This document shows, piece after piece, positions 21,206 to 33,353 of a stretch of DNA of 64,000 nucleotides. Source of the DNA: Cryptomeria japonica (lineage: Eukaryota > Streptophyta > Pinopsida > Cupressales > Cupressaceae). The notes beneath the pieces were generated by a model that saw only the letters and a list, made by a program, of their open reading frames with translations, ran no database searches and had not been told where the DNA came from. A program made the position numbers and the translations under genes. Location: positions 234,100,733-234,164,732 of the forward strand of contig NC_081414.1 of NCBI RefSeq assembly GCF_030272615.1. Direction: 5' to 3'. The stretch's first letter is position 1. Every line of letters begins with the position of its first letter.

Positions 21206-22563
21206 TGTTGGCATTTGCATGAAGATTGCATTAATGATATGTTATGTTGTCATTGATGTCAATTAACCGGTAATGATATTGTTAATATTGTTGTAATATT
21301 GTTACTGTAACCGGTAGGAAGAATTTGTGGAGTGAACCGGTAACAAGTGTAAATCTTATCTATTGATGTAACCAGTAAACCCTACCTATTGTTTTTGATA
21401 AACCCTAACTGATTAAGTTTGGTAAGTTGGTTATATTGGTTTATGATTTGATGATGAGCGGTAATGATTATGACACATATGATTGTTGTATGAAGATAAT
21501 TCCAAGAGATTTTGGCGAGTTGTTGTAACGGTTTTTGTCTAGGGAATGAGAAAATGTATTGCATCTAATGCAAAGCGTGTAATGATTTACTAAGCTTGAT
21601 GAAGCGGTGATCAAGGTTTTCTTGATTGATGTGCAGAGATTGCTATGTAATCCAATGGTCATACTTGAACTGATTTGTTTGTAATCTATGAGAATTAGGT
21701 TTTTGTTGTGTTACTAACCTGATTGATTTGTTTATAAGGTCGATGAAGTTGTTTAGTTTAATGAGTTGGCAAAGAGTAAGCACATATCAGTTGAGTGTGT
21801 GGTTGCCGAACCAAATGATGTATCTGTAGTTTGAGTAAAGGCAGATAGGAGCATGAAATGGATCTGATCAAGCAAGTGTAGTGCTATTCAAACAGATAAA
21901 AAAACTCCTGTTATTTTTAAAGAATTACAACAAAATTGAAATCCTGTAACCGGGTAAACTCTAACAAGTTTGGTGTTAATCAAATCCTCTAACAAGGTGA
22001 TCCATTAGCTTGGATTTTCAAATCCTCTACTGAGGTTACTCCTTATAGGGTATGGCTTCTAACAAGGCATTTGTAGTCAATCCCTTAACCAGGTGATTCC
22101 TAACAGGATTAGTTCTTAATAGGAGTTTTTGTAAAGCTTTAATAGGCTAGGCTCCTAATAGGGCGAACTTCAGAAGAGTTTAGATAGTTATCTTGTGAGT
22201 CTCATCTCACCGTGGTTTTTACCTATTTTGGTTTCCACGTCAAAAATATTTGTGTCAAGTGGTGAAATTTTTTGTGGCTATGTTTTCATGGTTGATTTAC
22301 TTAACTACTTAACTATTTTGATAAGTCATGATAATCGGAAGCATTGAGAAATGAAGAAGTTGTTTACTGTTAATTTGTTATAATAGTCAACTGGTTTATC
22401 TTATGAGTTTTTATCTTGATAGAGGTATTACATTGTTTGTTCTAAGTTTACTTTGAGAGATTGATTTTTGAGATTGGTGAAGATTGTATCAGTTTTTCTA
22501 TCTACTGATTCACCCCCCCCTCTCAGTAGTTGACCGGATACTTATTCTTTCATCATACCATCA
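21206..22563 (+). repeat. 5' LTR of copia element 1 (1358 bp)
   Basis: TGTTGGCATT...CATCA, followed two bases later by the PBS. The same sequence recurs, diverged, at 27057-27141 and 47690-48966. The end carries a C-tract (CACCCCCCCC) shared with copia element 2. Confidence 0.92.
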
Positions 22564-22565
22564 AT

Positions 22566-22577
22566 TGGTATCAGAGC
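22566..22577 (+). other. PBS of copia element 1
   Basis: TGGTATCAGAGC, the canonical primer site complementary to plant initiator Met-tRNA, two bases after the LTR. Confidence 0.93.
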
Positions 22578-22633
22578 ACTACAGGTCCTCTAAGGTCTTA
22601 GCCTAACAACTTGAGGTAAAGATCTTGTAGATC

Positions 22634-25600
22634 ATGATGAAGAAGGAAGGTCAGAAGTTTAATAGAGAGAACTACAGGATATGGAGTGATAGAATGAAAA
22701 TTTATATCAAGAGTCTGGGAAGCCAATATTGGGAACATGTCGATACTAAGTATGTTGCACCTATTGGGATGTTGTTTGGTGATTAGAAGAAAGAGAAACA
22801 AGAAAATCATCAAGCATTGGAGGCTATTATCAGTTCTTTGTCTGATGGAGAGTATGGAGATGTTCATGGTCTTGAAACTACATATGAGGTATGGAAAAAA
22901 CTTGAAGAGATTTATAGAGGTGATGAACATGTTAAGATTGCTAAAGAAGAGAGTCTAAGAGGAAAGTTTGATGACATGCAGATGGCTGAAGGGGAGAATA
23001 TCCAGCAGTATGGTCAAAGGATAAAAGAGATAGTCAGTGAAATTAAAAGTGTAGGAGGTAAAGTGGAAGAGTCCATAATAATCAGTAAGGTACTAAGAAC
23101 CCTGCTACCGATCTACGCTATTCGAGTTGTAGCTATTCAAGAGCTAAAGTTCATTGACAAAACTAAGGTAACTCTTGACTCCATCATTGGCAAGCTTACT
23201 TCTTTTGAATTAAATGTTTATGATGGTATTGTATAGAAATCTGAGTCTGCATTTAGAGATTTTGTTTCTAACCCATCTATGAGGAAAAGTAGAGATGCCA
23301 GTCATAGTTATGAATCCAGATCCAACAGAGAAGCTGGTGATGAAGACAATTTAGTTGAGATTGAAGCATTGTTGGCCAAGTGGTTGCCTAGAGATATAGG
23401 TAAATATAGAGGTAAATTACCTTTGAAATGTTTTGCATGCAACAAGATTGGACACATTGCTGCTAACTGTCCTAATGGTGATAATGAGCTCAAATGAGAG
23501 AAATTCAAGAAGTATAAGGGTAAAGGCAAAAGAGATTGTCTTATTGTTGTTGATGGTGGTATCATTGATGAGAAATATGATGGTGATGCTAATGAAGACA
23601 TTGTGTTTGTATCCATCAAAGAAGAGATATCAGACCAGAAGGTATTAGTATCCAAGATGGATAACTCTAATGATTGGATCATTGATAGTGGTTGTTCACA
23701 TCGCGTGACCGGTGATTGGAGCAAATTTATTTCTCTGAAGGAATTTGATGGTGGAGTTATAAGATTTGGTAATGACTCACCCTGCATGGTTAAAGGTAAG
23801 GGAACTATTTCTCTTAATGGAAAAAGTAGTGCAGATGATGTCTACTAGGTTGAAGGTCTAAAGCACAATATTTTAAGTGTGGCACAACTCAATGACAGAG
23901 GATACACATTAGAGTTTAAAAATGGTATGTGCAAAATCTATGGCAATAAAGGTGAACTGATTGCAACTGAGAATCAAACTAAAGGTAACTTGTTTCACCT
24001 TAATCCTAAAGTTAGCAACTGTTTAATTGCAAAGATAGATGATAGTTGGCTTTGGAATAGGAGATTTTGTCATATAAAATTTGATAACATTGTTAAAGTG
24101 AGTAAGTCCAAGACAGTGAGAGGTTTGCCTCAGTTAGACAAACCGGTTAATGCTCTGTGCAAAGAATGTCAGTTGGGAATGATGACATCCTCAACTTTCA
24201 AGAGCAAATCTTTTTTAGTGGAACATTTGTTAGATTTGGTTCATACATATCTTTGTGGACCAATAAGAACAAAAAGTATTCAAGGTGACAAATATTTTAT
24301 GATCTTCATTGATGATTGCTCAAGGATGATGTGGGTCACATTCTTGAAGGAAAATACTGAAGCTTTTGGTAAGTTCAAGGCCTTCAGGGCCTTAGCTAAG
24401 AAAGAGAGCGGTAAGAAGATAAAATGTCTGAGGACAGATCAAGGTGGTAAATTTACTAGGTATTGTGAAGAGAATGGTATCAAATGACAACTTTCTACAC
24501 CCAAGACACCATAGCAGAATGGTATCATAGAGAGAAACAACCGGTCAGTTGTCGAAGTTGCTAGGACAATGTTGATACAAGGAGGTGTTGTGAAAACTTT
24601 TTGGACTATCAGCACAACACTCTACACTATGAACCGAATTCTAGTAAAGAGAGGTAAGGACAAGACTCCTTATGAATATTGGTGTGGTAGATCACCCGAT
24701 GTTTGTTATTTCGGAATATTTGGAAGCAAATGTTTTATTAAGAGAGGTGATTATATTAGTAAATTTGAGGCTAAAAGTGATGAAGGTATATTTCTTGGCT
24801 ATTCCACCAAGAGTAAGGCCTACAAGTGTTTTAACAACCAAACACAAAGAATTATTGAGAGTGTTGATGTTCGAGTGGATGAAAATCTTAAAGTCTCAGA
24901 GGAAACCAGTTCAGAGAAAAAAGATGAAGATCCTTGCATTTTGTTTTTGGAACTAGAAACTGTGAAATCTGAAACCAGCAAAGCAAACATTGATGTCCTA
25001 GTTCAACCAAAACAGATAAATTTAGAAGAAGACGATGATAATGAAGAAGTTGAACCTGAAGATAATGATCATGTTATTTCAAGATATGTGAGACTAAATC
25101 ACAATCCTTAACAGATTATTGGGGATAAGGATGTTGGAGTACTAACCAGAAAGAGAATCAGAGAGAATTCATGCATGATCTCCACTATTGAACCAAGAAC
25201 TGCTAAGGAAGCATTTGGTGATGATCATTGAGTTAAAGCTATGGAGGAGGAATTAGGTCAAATTGAGAAGAACAACACATTGAACCTAGTACCTCGACCG
25301 GTAAATAAAAATGTGATAGGTACTAAGTGGGTATTCAGGAACAAGTTGAATGAATATGGTGTTGTAGTTCGCAACAAAGCTAGGTTGGTTTGCAAAGGTT
25401 ATGCACAAGAGGAAGGAGAAGACTATGGCGAGACTTTTGCACCAGTGGCAAGACTGGAAGGTGTTAGAACTTTACTTGCATTTGCAACATAAAAGAAATT
25501 CAAGGTATACCAGATGGATGTTAAGTCTACATTTTTGAATGAGTTATTAGAAGAAGAAGTATACATTGAGCATCTAGATGGTTATGCTTTGATTGATAAG

Positions 25601-26724
25601 AAAGACATGATATGCAGATTGCATAAAGCTTTATATGGATTAAAGTAGGCACCGAGAGCATGGTACGAAAGGCTTCATACACATCTGATGAAGATAGGCT
25701 TTTTGAGAACTAGTGATGATAGTAACATTTATCTCAAATCTGAAGGAGATAAAATACTAGTCAACGAAGTATTTGTTGATGATATCGTATTTGGAGGTAA
25801 TGATGACTTGAGCAACAATTTTGCAGATGAAATGAAAAATGAGTTTGAAATATCTTTAGTGGGAGAAATAAAAAATTTCATAGGCTTGCAAATATAGAAA
25901 ATGAAGAATGGTATTTTCATCACATAGTCTAAGTATGTGAGAGAGGTCTTGAAGACATTTGGCATGAGTGACTGTAAACCAGTTGGGACACCTATGGTTA
26001 CAAGTTATAAGTTGTCTAAGGAAGATGAGTCCAAATCTGTTGATGAGAAGGAATACATGTCAATGATTGGGAAATTGCACTATGTTGTTCATAACAGATC
26101 AGACATAGCTCATGCAGTTGGCATAGTTGCTAGATTCCAAAAGAATCCTAAGGAAACACATCTGATAGCAACCAAAAGAATTTTTAGATATATGAAAGGT
26201 ACTATTGATTATGGGTTATGGTATCCATATGGAGGAAATTTTGACTTGAAGGTGTACATAGATGTAGATTGGGTAGGAAATGTTGATGAACGGAAAAGCA
26301 CAACCGACATAGCATTTTTTCTTGGAGGAAGACTTGTTTCATGGAGTAGTAAGAAGCAGAGTTGTACTTCACAATCTACGTTGAAGCTGAGTATGTTGCA
26401 ACTTACATGAATTGTGCACAGGGTATATGGATGAGGCACATTTTGGAAGGTTTTAAGATGAAGATTTCAGAACCAATAAAGATTTTATGTGATAATACAA
26501 GTGCCATAAATATTTCCAAGAACCTTGTTTTGCATGCACGAACCAATCATATTGAATTAAAGTATCATTTCTTGAGGGAAAAAGTACAAAGTAAAGATAT
26601 GATCTTGGAGCATGTTTCTACCAAGGAGCAACTTGTAGATATTTTTACTAAACCTCTACCTAAGACTACTTTTGAGTATCTTAGAAGTCAGTTAGGGGTT
26701 GTCCCTCTTCATGAAGTTAGTTAA
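22634..26724 (+). pseudogene. Gag-Pol of copia element 1
   Basis: All fragments from 22634 to about 26385 share one frame. In order: gag (WSDRMKIYIKSLG), zinc knuckle CFACNKIGHIAANC at about 23430, protease WIIDSGCSHRVTG at about 23674, integrase (CKECQLG, DQGG, NGIIERN), RT ([13 protein letters not shown]-stop-APRAW, active site FVDDIVFGG), and RNase H (DVDWVGNVDERKST, LCDNTSAI) to KPLPKTTFEYLRSQLG. Stops occur at about 22784, 23234, 23495, 23847, 24485, 24510, 25109, 25229, 25490, 25646, 25896 and 25925. A one-base deletion near 26383 shifts the RNase H frame. Most stops replace Gln, Arg or Trp by one transition; 23847 (Tyr expected) does not. The element cannot be autonomous. Confidence 0.93.
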
Positions 26725-27056
26725 GTATGATGTAGATTACATTAGTCTTGGAGCTACTTGCAGAATTTTACAGAAGGATTGGTGTAGAAGTGGATTTATT
26801 CCACAAGGGGAGCATCAAGTTGCAGATTGTTTATGATGCACAATGAGATTTGACATTACATGTTTTACTTTCAATTTGGTATTGTTGTTAAAGGGGGAGA
26901 AGAATTATGTGATTATGGGAAGGAGAACCAGCGACAAATTGAAGACATGGAGAGCATGGTGAGTACTTGGTAATGTAAACCAGGATTCCTATTCACAATC
27001 ACACAACAATAAATGGTATTGATATTTGTATTGCCATCAATGCCAAAGGGGGAGAT

Positions 27057-27141
27057 TGTTGGCATTTGCATGAAGATTGTATTAATGATATGTTATATTA
27101 TCATTGATGTCAATTAACAGGTAATGATATTGTTGTAATAT
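27057..27141 (+). repeat. 3' LTR of copia element 1, first fragment
   Basis: Begins TGTTGGCATT directly after the purine tract CCAAAGGGGGAGAT. It stops at 27141, where the LINE begins, and resumes at 47690. The last 17 bases (27125-27141) are repeated at 47690-47706. Confidence 0.9.
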
Positions 27142-28203
27142 ATATATTTTTTAATAGATTAATAGTTGCAGAGGGGCAACACCCTTGTATTAATTAAAAT
27201 TGAGAAATACATACCTGGTTCAGAAAGAGCCATGGGGGGAAAGAGCCAGGAAGAAAACCCCCCACCATTGCTCCAAAAGTATAAGGGCCAGCCAAGCTAG
27301 AAAAGATCCTAAAAATCTAGAAAAAACAACCGGAGGAGAACAAAAGCTGGTTGAAACCAAAAACCTACAATTATCTAAATAGTGCAAGAAAATGAGATGT
27401 GGAAAACCAACGAGGGCCATAACATAGGGCCAAGAAGGATGATGCGTTCATGATTCTTCATTTTTTGAGTCTGGGTCCTTTTCACTGGGGGCAGAAGTAG
27501 CGGCTGCATCCAGAATAACCAGGCAATCACTCCCACAAGTAGCATGAGTCAATGATTCTGCTTTTTCCCAGGGGTGGCAAACATCATCCAGAATCCATTC
27601 TTCATTGTAGCCAAGACCCTAAGAGTTGCTTTCAACTATGTCACCATTGTCCATAATGCCAATGTCTTTTCTACCAAAAGACCTTCCTCTTGGATAAAGG
27701 TGTTCCTCCCAGCAGCCATGAAGCGTGGCCGTATATTGACAATCTTGCAAAGGAACTCAATATTTCTGTTAATAACAGGCCAGGAGGCCTCCAGGGCATT
27801 GAAGTCAAGAGAGTTTACAATCACCTTTTTCCGCACCTCCACACCATTTCCCAAGCTCATATAATAATTCTAGGGGAAGGGAAATCTGAGATTGCCGTCA
27901 ACATTATCCAACACTACGTCAATTTCCCCAAGAAAGTTGTGCTCGAACACCATTTGGGTGATAAGCTTCGCCCTTTGTTTGCTAATCCTCATATAGAGCA
28001 ACATAGCTAGGAAGAAGGTCGGGATGTTTGCATTAGCTTTGTATATGTGGTATGCATTAAGGAATTCCTCCCCCAAAATTATTTTAACACAGTACAAAAT
28101 CAAAGGGTGGCTTGAGGAAAGACCTGATTGCAGACGTTTATTAGAGATTTTCTCTAGGAATGCCATCTGACGGTAGGTTGCTTCCAAAAAAATTGGTGTT
28201 TCC
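27142..28203 (-). pseudogene. 3' portion of the LINE, past the chromovirus LTR
   Basis: Minus-strand open stretches (28187-27870, 27860-27636, 27420-27220) share a general reading direction and join through single stops. I cannot match them to a domain. They follow the RNase H end of ORF2 once the LTR is removed, so they are either a translated tail or a 3' UTR with chance frames. The left border is set by the 17-bp duplication. Confidence 0.5.
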
Positions 28204-31200
28204 TGTAATGCCCCGCCAGGAAACCCGAAGGGATTAAGCTATAACACAAGAATGGAGTGCAAATTTTTTTTTTTTTTTTAAAGTTACAATACATAAGATG
28301 CAACAAGATAGCAAAGATTCAGATTGCATAGCGGAAGACTACAACTAACACCTAAAGAGTTTCCCAACGAGATTACTTAAATTTCACAATTCACATAACT
28401 CACACAATTAATCCAATAAGCTAACTATCTTAATAACGAGATAATTCTTAATCAGGATAATTCCTTTCCATAGAGGGAAATATAATTCACAAGCGAAGAT
28501 TCATCATTAAGATCCATTCATAATCTTCATTCAAGCTTTTCGATTAAAATTACAAACCATACGTCTAACATTCCAATACACTAGGATAACATCATAACAT
28601 AAGAGATCTTTCCAAGCATATTTAAATTCCTTAACAACAACTGAGCATAATTCATTACTCTAAGTTACATTCTTTCATATTCCAACTTATTGCATTTCAA
28701 AAGACGATTACATACATGCATCTACGATAATCTCATCTAAACCACTTAAGCATTCGATCAACATGGCATTCAAGAAAGAACTGCATAAAAGCATCAAAAG
28801 CTAATTCCATTTATCCACTTAACCATTCTAACTTAAGCTAATCATACATGATAAAGCTGAACAAAGGAAACATAAGAGAATACATCACATAACACCATAA
28901 TGATCTCGGAGTTCACCCCTAAAGGGCTACATCTCCGGGTCTGCTCAACTGCAAGACCCCTCGGATAAATAATAAAGTTAAGAATACAAGAGGTTACACC
29001 AATTACAATCCAGCCATCAAGGCGATACATAAACAATATACAAACGACCACATCGGTCCATTAATACATAAACGATCCCTGAAAAGAACAGGATCCAGCT
29101 GAACATAATCAAAGCTAAAACAAGAGGTCCATGAGAGCATCCATAAAACTGAGCCATCACCACCCAAGGTCTAACATGAAACCGACACTCACAAGGGCAG
29201 AGACAAAAGGATGACTCACAAAGGTACTCCTAATAGGACAAAACAACAACACACTAGCGAACGTAGGGACAAGTGTCATCACACAACCTGGTATGGATAC
29301 CATGGCAAGTCTTCATAGGTCCCGGTCCCATACACTGGGTCACCCTGGCAACCTAATCCGAGCTTCCGGCCCATCCAAGCCTCATGTGGACCCACACATC
29401 CTCTCGTGAAGACAAGGATGGCGGTTTGCCATTTCAGGCCTTCTCACAGCATGTCGAATCTATGATAGCACTCGTCCCATGTGTGAGGCACATTTATCTT
29501 ATTTAGACATTACATTCTAATCTACTTAGGTTATCACTTATTAGACTCACTTTCGACGGGTTACCCAGCAGCCACTTTGGGCGCGGCCCCCAATCGAAAG
29601 CCACTTTCCCATACGACACTAGACTAACTCAGACGAACTCAAACCAAGGAATACACATGGTCAGACGAACGGAGTTCAAGAAAAGAGAAACAATCATCTG
29701 GTCAAACACGACTCATAGATGCACACTTACTGATGGTACTCTAATTAGAGGCCCGACCAACAATGGTCAACCACAATCATCATTCGACTCACACACAAGG
29801 AGGATATGATCCAAGCGACACTACTACAATACAATAGTCAACTCGGAATTGAGGACTGAAACAGGTGCCCCAAGTCAATCCATACGACAGGGTCCTACCA
29901 AACAAGCAAAACATGCCATTTCATAATTAAAGGCGAATACAAAAATTAAACTCGCAAGGAAATAATCAGAAAAGACAATATTCCTCAAATTGATTTAAAC
30001 ATTAAAATCGATCAAGTTTTCTACATGATCTAAAAACAGGTTACAGTTATCTACCTCATCAAGGGATAAGTTGCTCTTGGTTTTCTGACTCTTAAGGTTC
30101 AAAGCATAGAACAGACATATAAGGCCATAAAGAGTTTTTAAACCAAATTCGTATTAATTAAACTCAGACAACCATTATACAATTAAAATAAGATATTCAA
30201 TCTCCAACAAAACATCATAGACATACTGGTTCAAAATCAATCTCTATAGATTCATAATTTTCAATCCCAGATGCTCTATACGGATCACATAAATATAATA
30301 TAAGAAGGGAATCCAAATGAAGATAATCATTTTCAAAATCCAAATCTTATTTCCCTACGCACGTATAGAAGAAACTGAATTCAACTGTTAATTAAAGAGT
30401 GTATTTATCAATCCATGATAAAAGAATATACACAAGTAATAACTAAAAGGGCACAAACACCCAACTGATTATTAGTTAGTATATAATTATTAATCTTAAT
30501 TAATAATATATATATTACCGAAAATTAATGCACTTCCCAAATTTCACGATAAATATCGATTACCTTATAAAAAAAAAATCCATGAACTTCCACATTTTTC
30601 ATCATTTGAGACTTAGCTCAAAATCTTCATTAAATAGTATTAAAACATTATATATTTTTTTCCTTAAAAAAAAACACACAAAAAAAAACATTGTTAAAAA
30701 ACTAATTTTAAAAGAAACGCGTTTTTATTAGGGCGAGGGCCGCCGTGCCCTAACCCTAGCCGCAGGGTAGCTCGCAGGCGGCGCCCATGGTGGTGCCCGC
30801 AGGTGCCGCGGCGCCCTGCGGCCACCGCGGCCCCTGCGGCCACCGCCGTGGGCCGCAGCCGCAGCGTATGGTGAGCGGAGGCACTGCGATCTACGCGCAA
30901 AAGTTGGGAACGGGGGAGGGAGTGGGGCGAGCGGGGGAGAGGGGAGGAGGAGCGGGTGGAGCTCCGCTCCCCGCCTCCAATCCCCAAACCCGTAGTTCAT
31001 TTTATTAAACAAAGAGAAATCCGCCCAGTCCGGTCCAAATAAAAATAACAACGCACAATTGTAAAACACAAAATACGTTTAAATTTTCATTGAACACACA
31101 GTTCGATGATAAAATTAAATGTTCTCATTTTCCATAAAAAACACAGTTCGAACTATTAAAAAAACAAAATGCCCAATACAGAGCTTGTTAATGGATTTCA

Positions 31201-32402
31201 ATTCAGTATAATTTCGGTTTTAAACGAACTGGTTTAGATATCACATCTTCTTGATGGTTTTCTCATCCTATACAAACATCCAAGGGTTTCAAACACCCAA
31301 AAAGAATGGAGGAAATACACACCCAAATTAAAATCTCCAGCCAAATTCATAATGGACAGTCAAATTGATTTTTCAAAAACAAATTCAGATTCCTACCTTC
31401 CTTCGCAATCCTGGTATAGCTGAGGGAGAGCCCACCTGCCAGATTCAGCAAAACTGCCTCTTCTCCAAAACCCCCAAAAATCTTTCCAACCAAAATCTCC
31501 TCCAAAAATGTCCATCCTCTCCAAATTTTCCCCAAATTTGGGTTATATGGAAGAGTTGACCCAAAAATCCCATTTTTGGAATAAAAATTCTTATTTAAAA
31601 ATAATTCACAAAATTTAATTCTTTTCAACTATAGCCACAATTTAACTTGCTTTTTAATTCAAAAATGATTTCTCATTTAATCAAATTTAACCTTTCAAAT
31701 TTCCGAATCCAACAGAATGCAATTACGTCTATTGCGATTAAATACAAAACTTTCTTTTCAACAGCATATATAAAATGCATTTAATATTCCAAATTAGTCA
31801 TTAAATTGAATTCATTCCCAATATAAAATAAGCAATCCAATATCAACGGAAATCGCATAACGGAAACCAGATTAATTTAACCCATTAATCTTCAATGCAC
31901 AAACGCAAATTTAATCAAGATAATTACTAAGGACTAATCAATCAATTTAACCATGCACACCAAGCACGCAAATCGAGAAGGTCAACCAACCAGACGACTT
32001 GCAAACCCAAACAAAAAGGGATGACCGACGACGACTGGCGATGCTCACTTGAGCACGACTAAGGTCAACTAGGGTCTTACGACCACCTAATCCAACTCTA
32101 AGGATTAAAAGGTACACTCAAACCTGCACATCCAGGTGAAAACGAACTTCGCACTCATGCGGCGTTGTACCTGAAATTTCCTGCAACCAAGAGCCATACA
32201 TGCATACATACATAAAATTTAATGAAAGCGTTAGCCCGATATCAATACCACGAAATAAGTACACTAACAACTTGCATACAACTAGGGTGAAACCACATCA
32301 ATAGCTATGCGTAAAATCAATCATCTGACTAAAACATAATATTACGATAGACTAATCAAGATTAAACTCAGGTTAGAGATTGATTAGGGTAGGGGTACTA
32401 CA
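28204..32402 (-). repeat. Chromovirus-type 3' LTR (about 4.2 kb)
   Basis: Plus-strand ends are TGTAATGCCC (28204) and GGTACTACA (32402), both TG...CA. To its right lies a purine tract on the minus strand (CTAGGGGGGGAGAA, 32403-32416), so it is the 3' LTR of a minus-strand element. The layout just beyond (a short CTCCTGGA motif) parallels 53548-53580 beside the other chromovirus LTR. It contains a GC-rich island (30719-31000) in otherwise AT-rich DNA. The flanks do not show a solo-LTR duplication. A related LTR remnant lies at 17781-19452. Confidence 0.78.
30719..31000. repeat. GC-rich island inside the chromovirus LTR
   Basis: Abrupt switch from AT-rich DNA to CG-dense sequence with a repeated CCTGCGGCCACCGCGG unit (about 18 bp, two to three copies near 30815-30850). 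Frames here on both strands are by-products of the composition. Confidence 0.7.
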
Positions 32403-33353
32403 TTCTCCCCCCCTAGGTTCCGACTTACTCCTGGAAGTCGTAAGGCTAGATGGAGAACATGGCGTATGCATCAGCCCTGAAACTCATTCAACAAAGATCA
32501 AATTGCACATAGAAATCTTTCCATAAATAAATGAAATATAATTGCAAAATCCTTTACAAACGCCATTATCCATTAGCCAGATACATCTAAAAACCATACA
32601 TTCCTTATAATATTCTAGGGATTATCCACAATCATAGCAGAGAAACAAGAATTTTCTCCCTTTCATTACACCAAATTAAAACATTACAAAGGGGTAAGCA
32701 ACAATTACCATAATCCTCGACCCAAAATGACAGGAAAACATGCCATCAAGATCAATTTCCTTTACCAATCCATCTATTTCATAAACTTTTACTGAATAGA
32801 ACTAGCTCAAAATATCAATTTCTACCACCAAATTAACTTTCATGAAATAAGAGCAACATAAATAACTCAATTGATTACACTTGCCAGGCATATAAAAACC
32901 TTTCCAATGACTATGTCCCATAACATAGCGACAAGCTAACACAATTTACTCCATGATACAATTAATAACCATCCACATAACTAGAATGCATAACAGAAAA
33001 GGCCACATGTGAGCATGTCTAATGCTCGGTCAAAGGATAACATGCACGATCAACATCTCTATGCCTGATCTCAGAACAACAATATGATCATAAGAATCCA
33101 ATATCTCACTCAAAGGCTTGATGGTGCTAGGCACACCATAGCGGTGCTACCTTCCATACAAGACCTTTGTGAATATCCCTTGTTGTGTAAGGTGTTTAGC
33201 CTCCAAGAGATAGTCACCACACATAGGTAAGAGATAGTTCAACTCCTGGTATAAATGACAGATTGGTAGGAACCAAGACATCGGGGGACCAAAGCAGTTC
33301 ATTCATCAGCCAAAAGATGCAACATTTAACCCTAATAATTGCTGTAATCAAAT
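32403..33353. other. Junction zone: chromovirus 3' interior and LINE downstream sequence
   Basis: Begins with the PPT of the chromovirus and ends at the ORF2 stop of the LINE. No coding sequence recognised on either strand, and I could not locate the join between the two elements. LINE-like minus-strand reading after the ORF2 stop can be followed weakly to about 33100. Confidence 0.4.

Noticed and set aside
30694-31069. Ala/Pro/Arg-rich frames on both strands
   Set aside because: A by-product of the GC island within the LTR; no start context or homology.
28204-32402. Solo LTR interpretation
   Set aside because: The bases flanking both ends differ, and a PPT-like tract lies on the right, so internal sequence is still attached.
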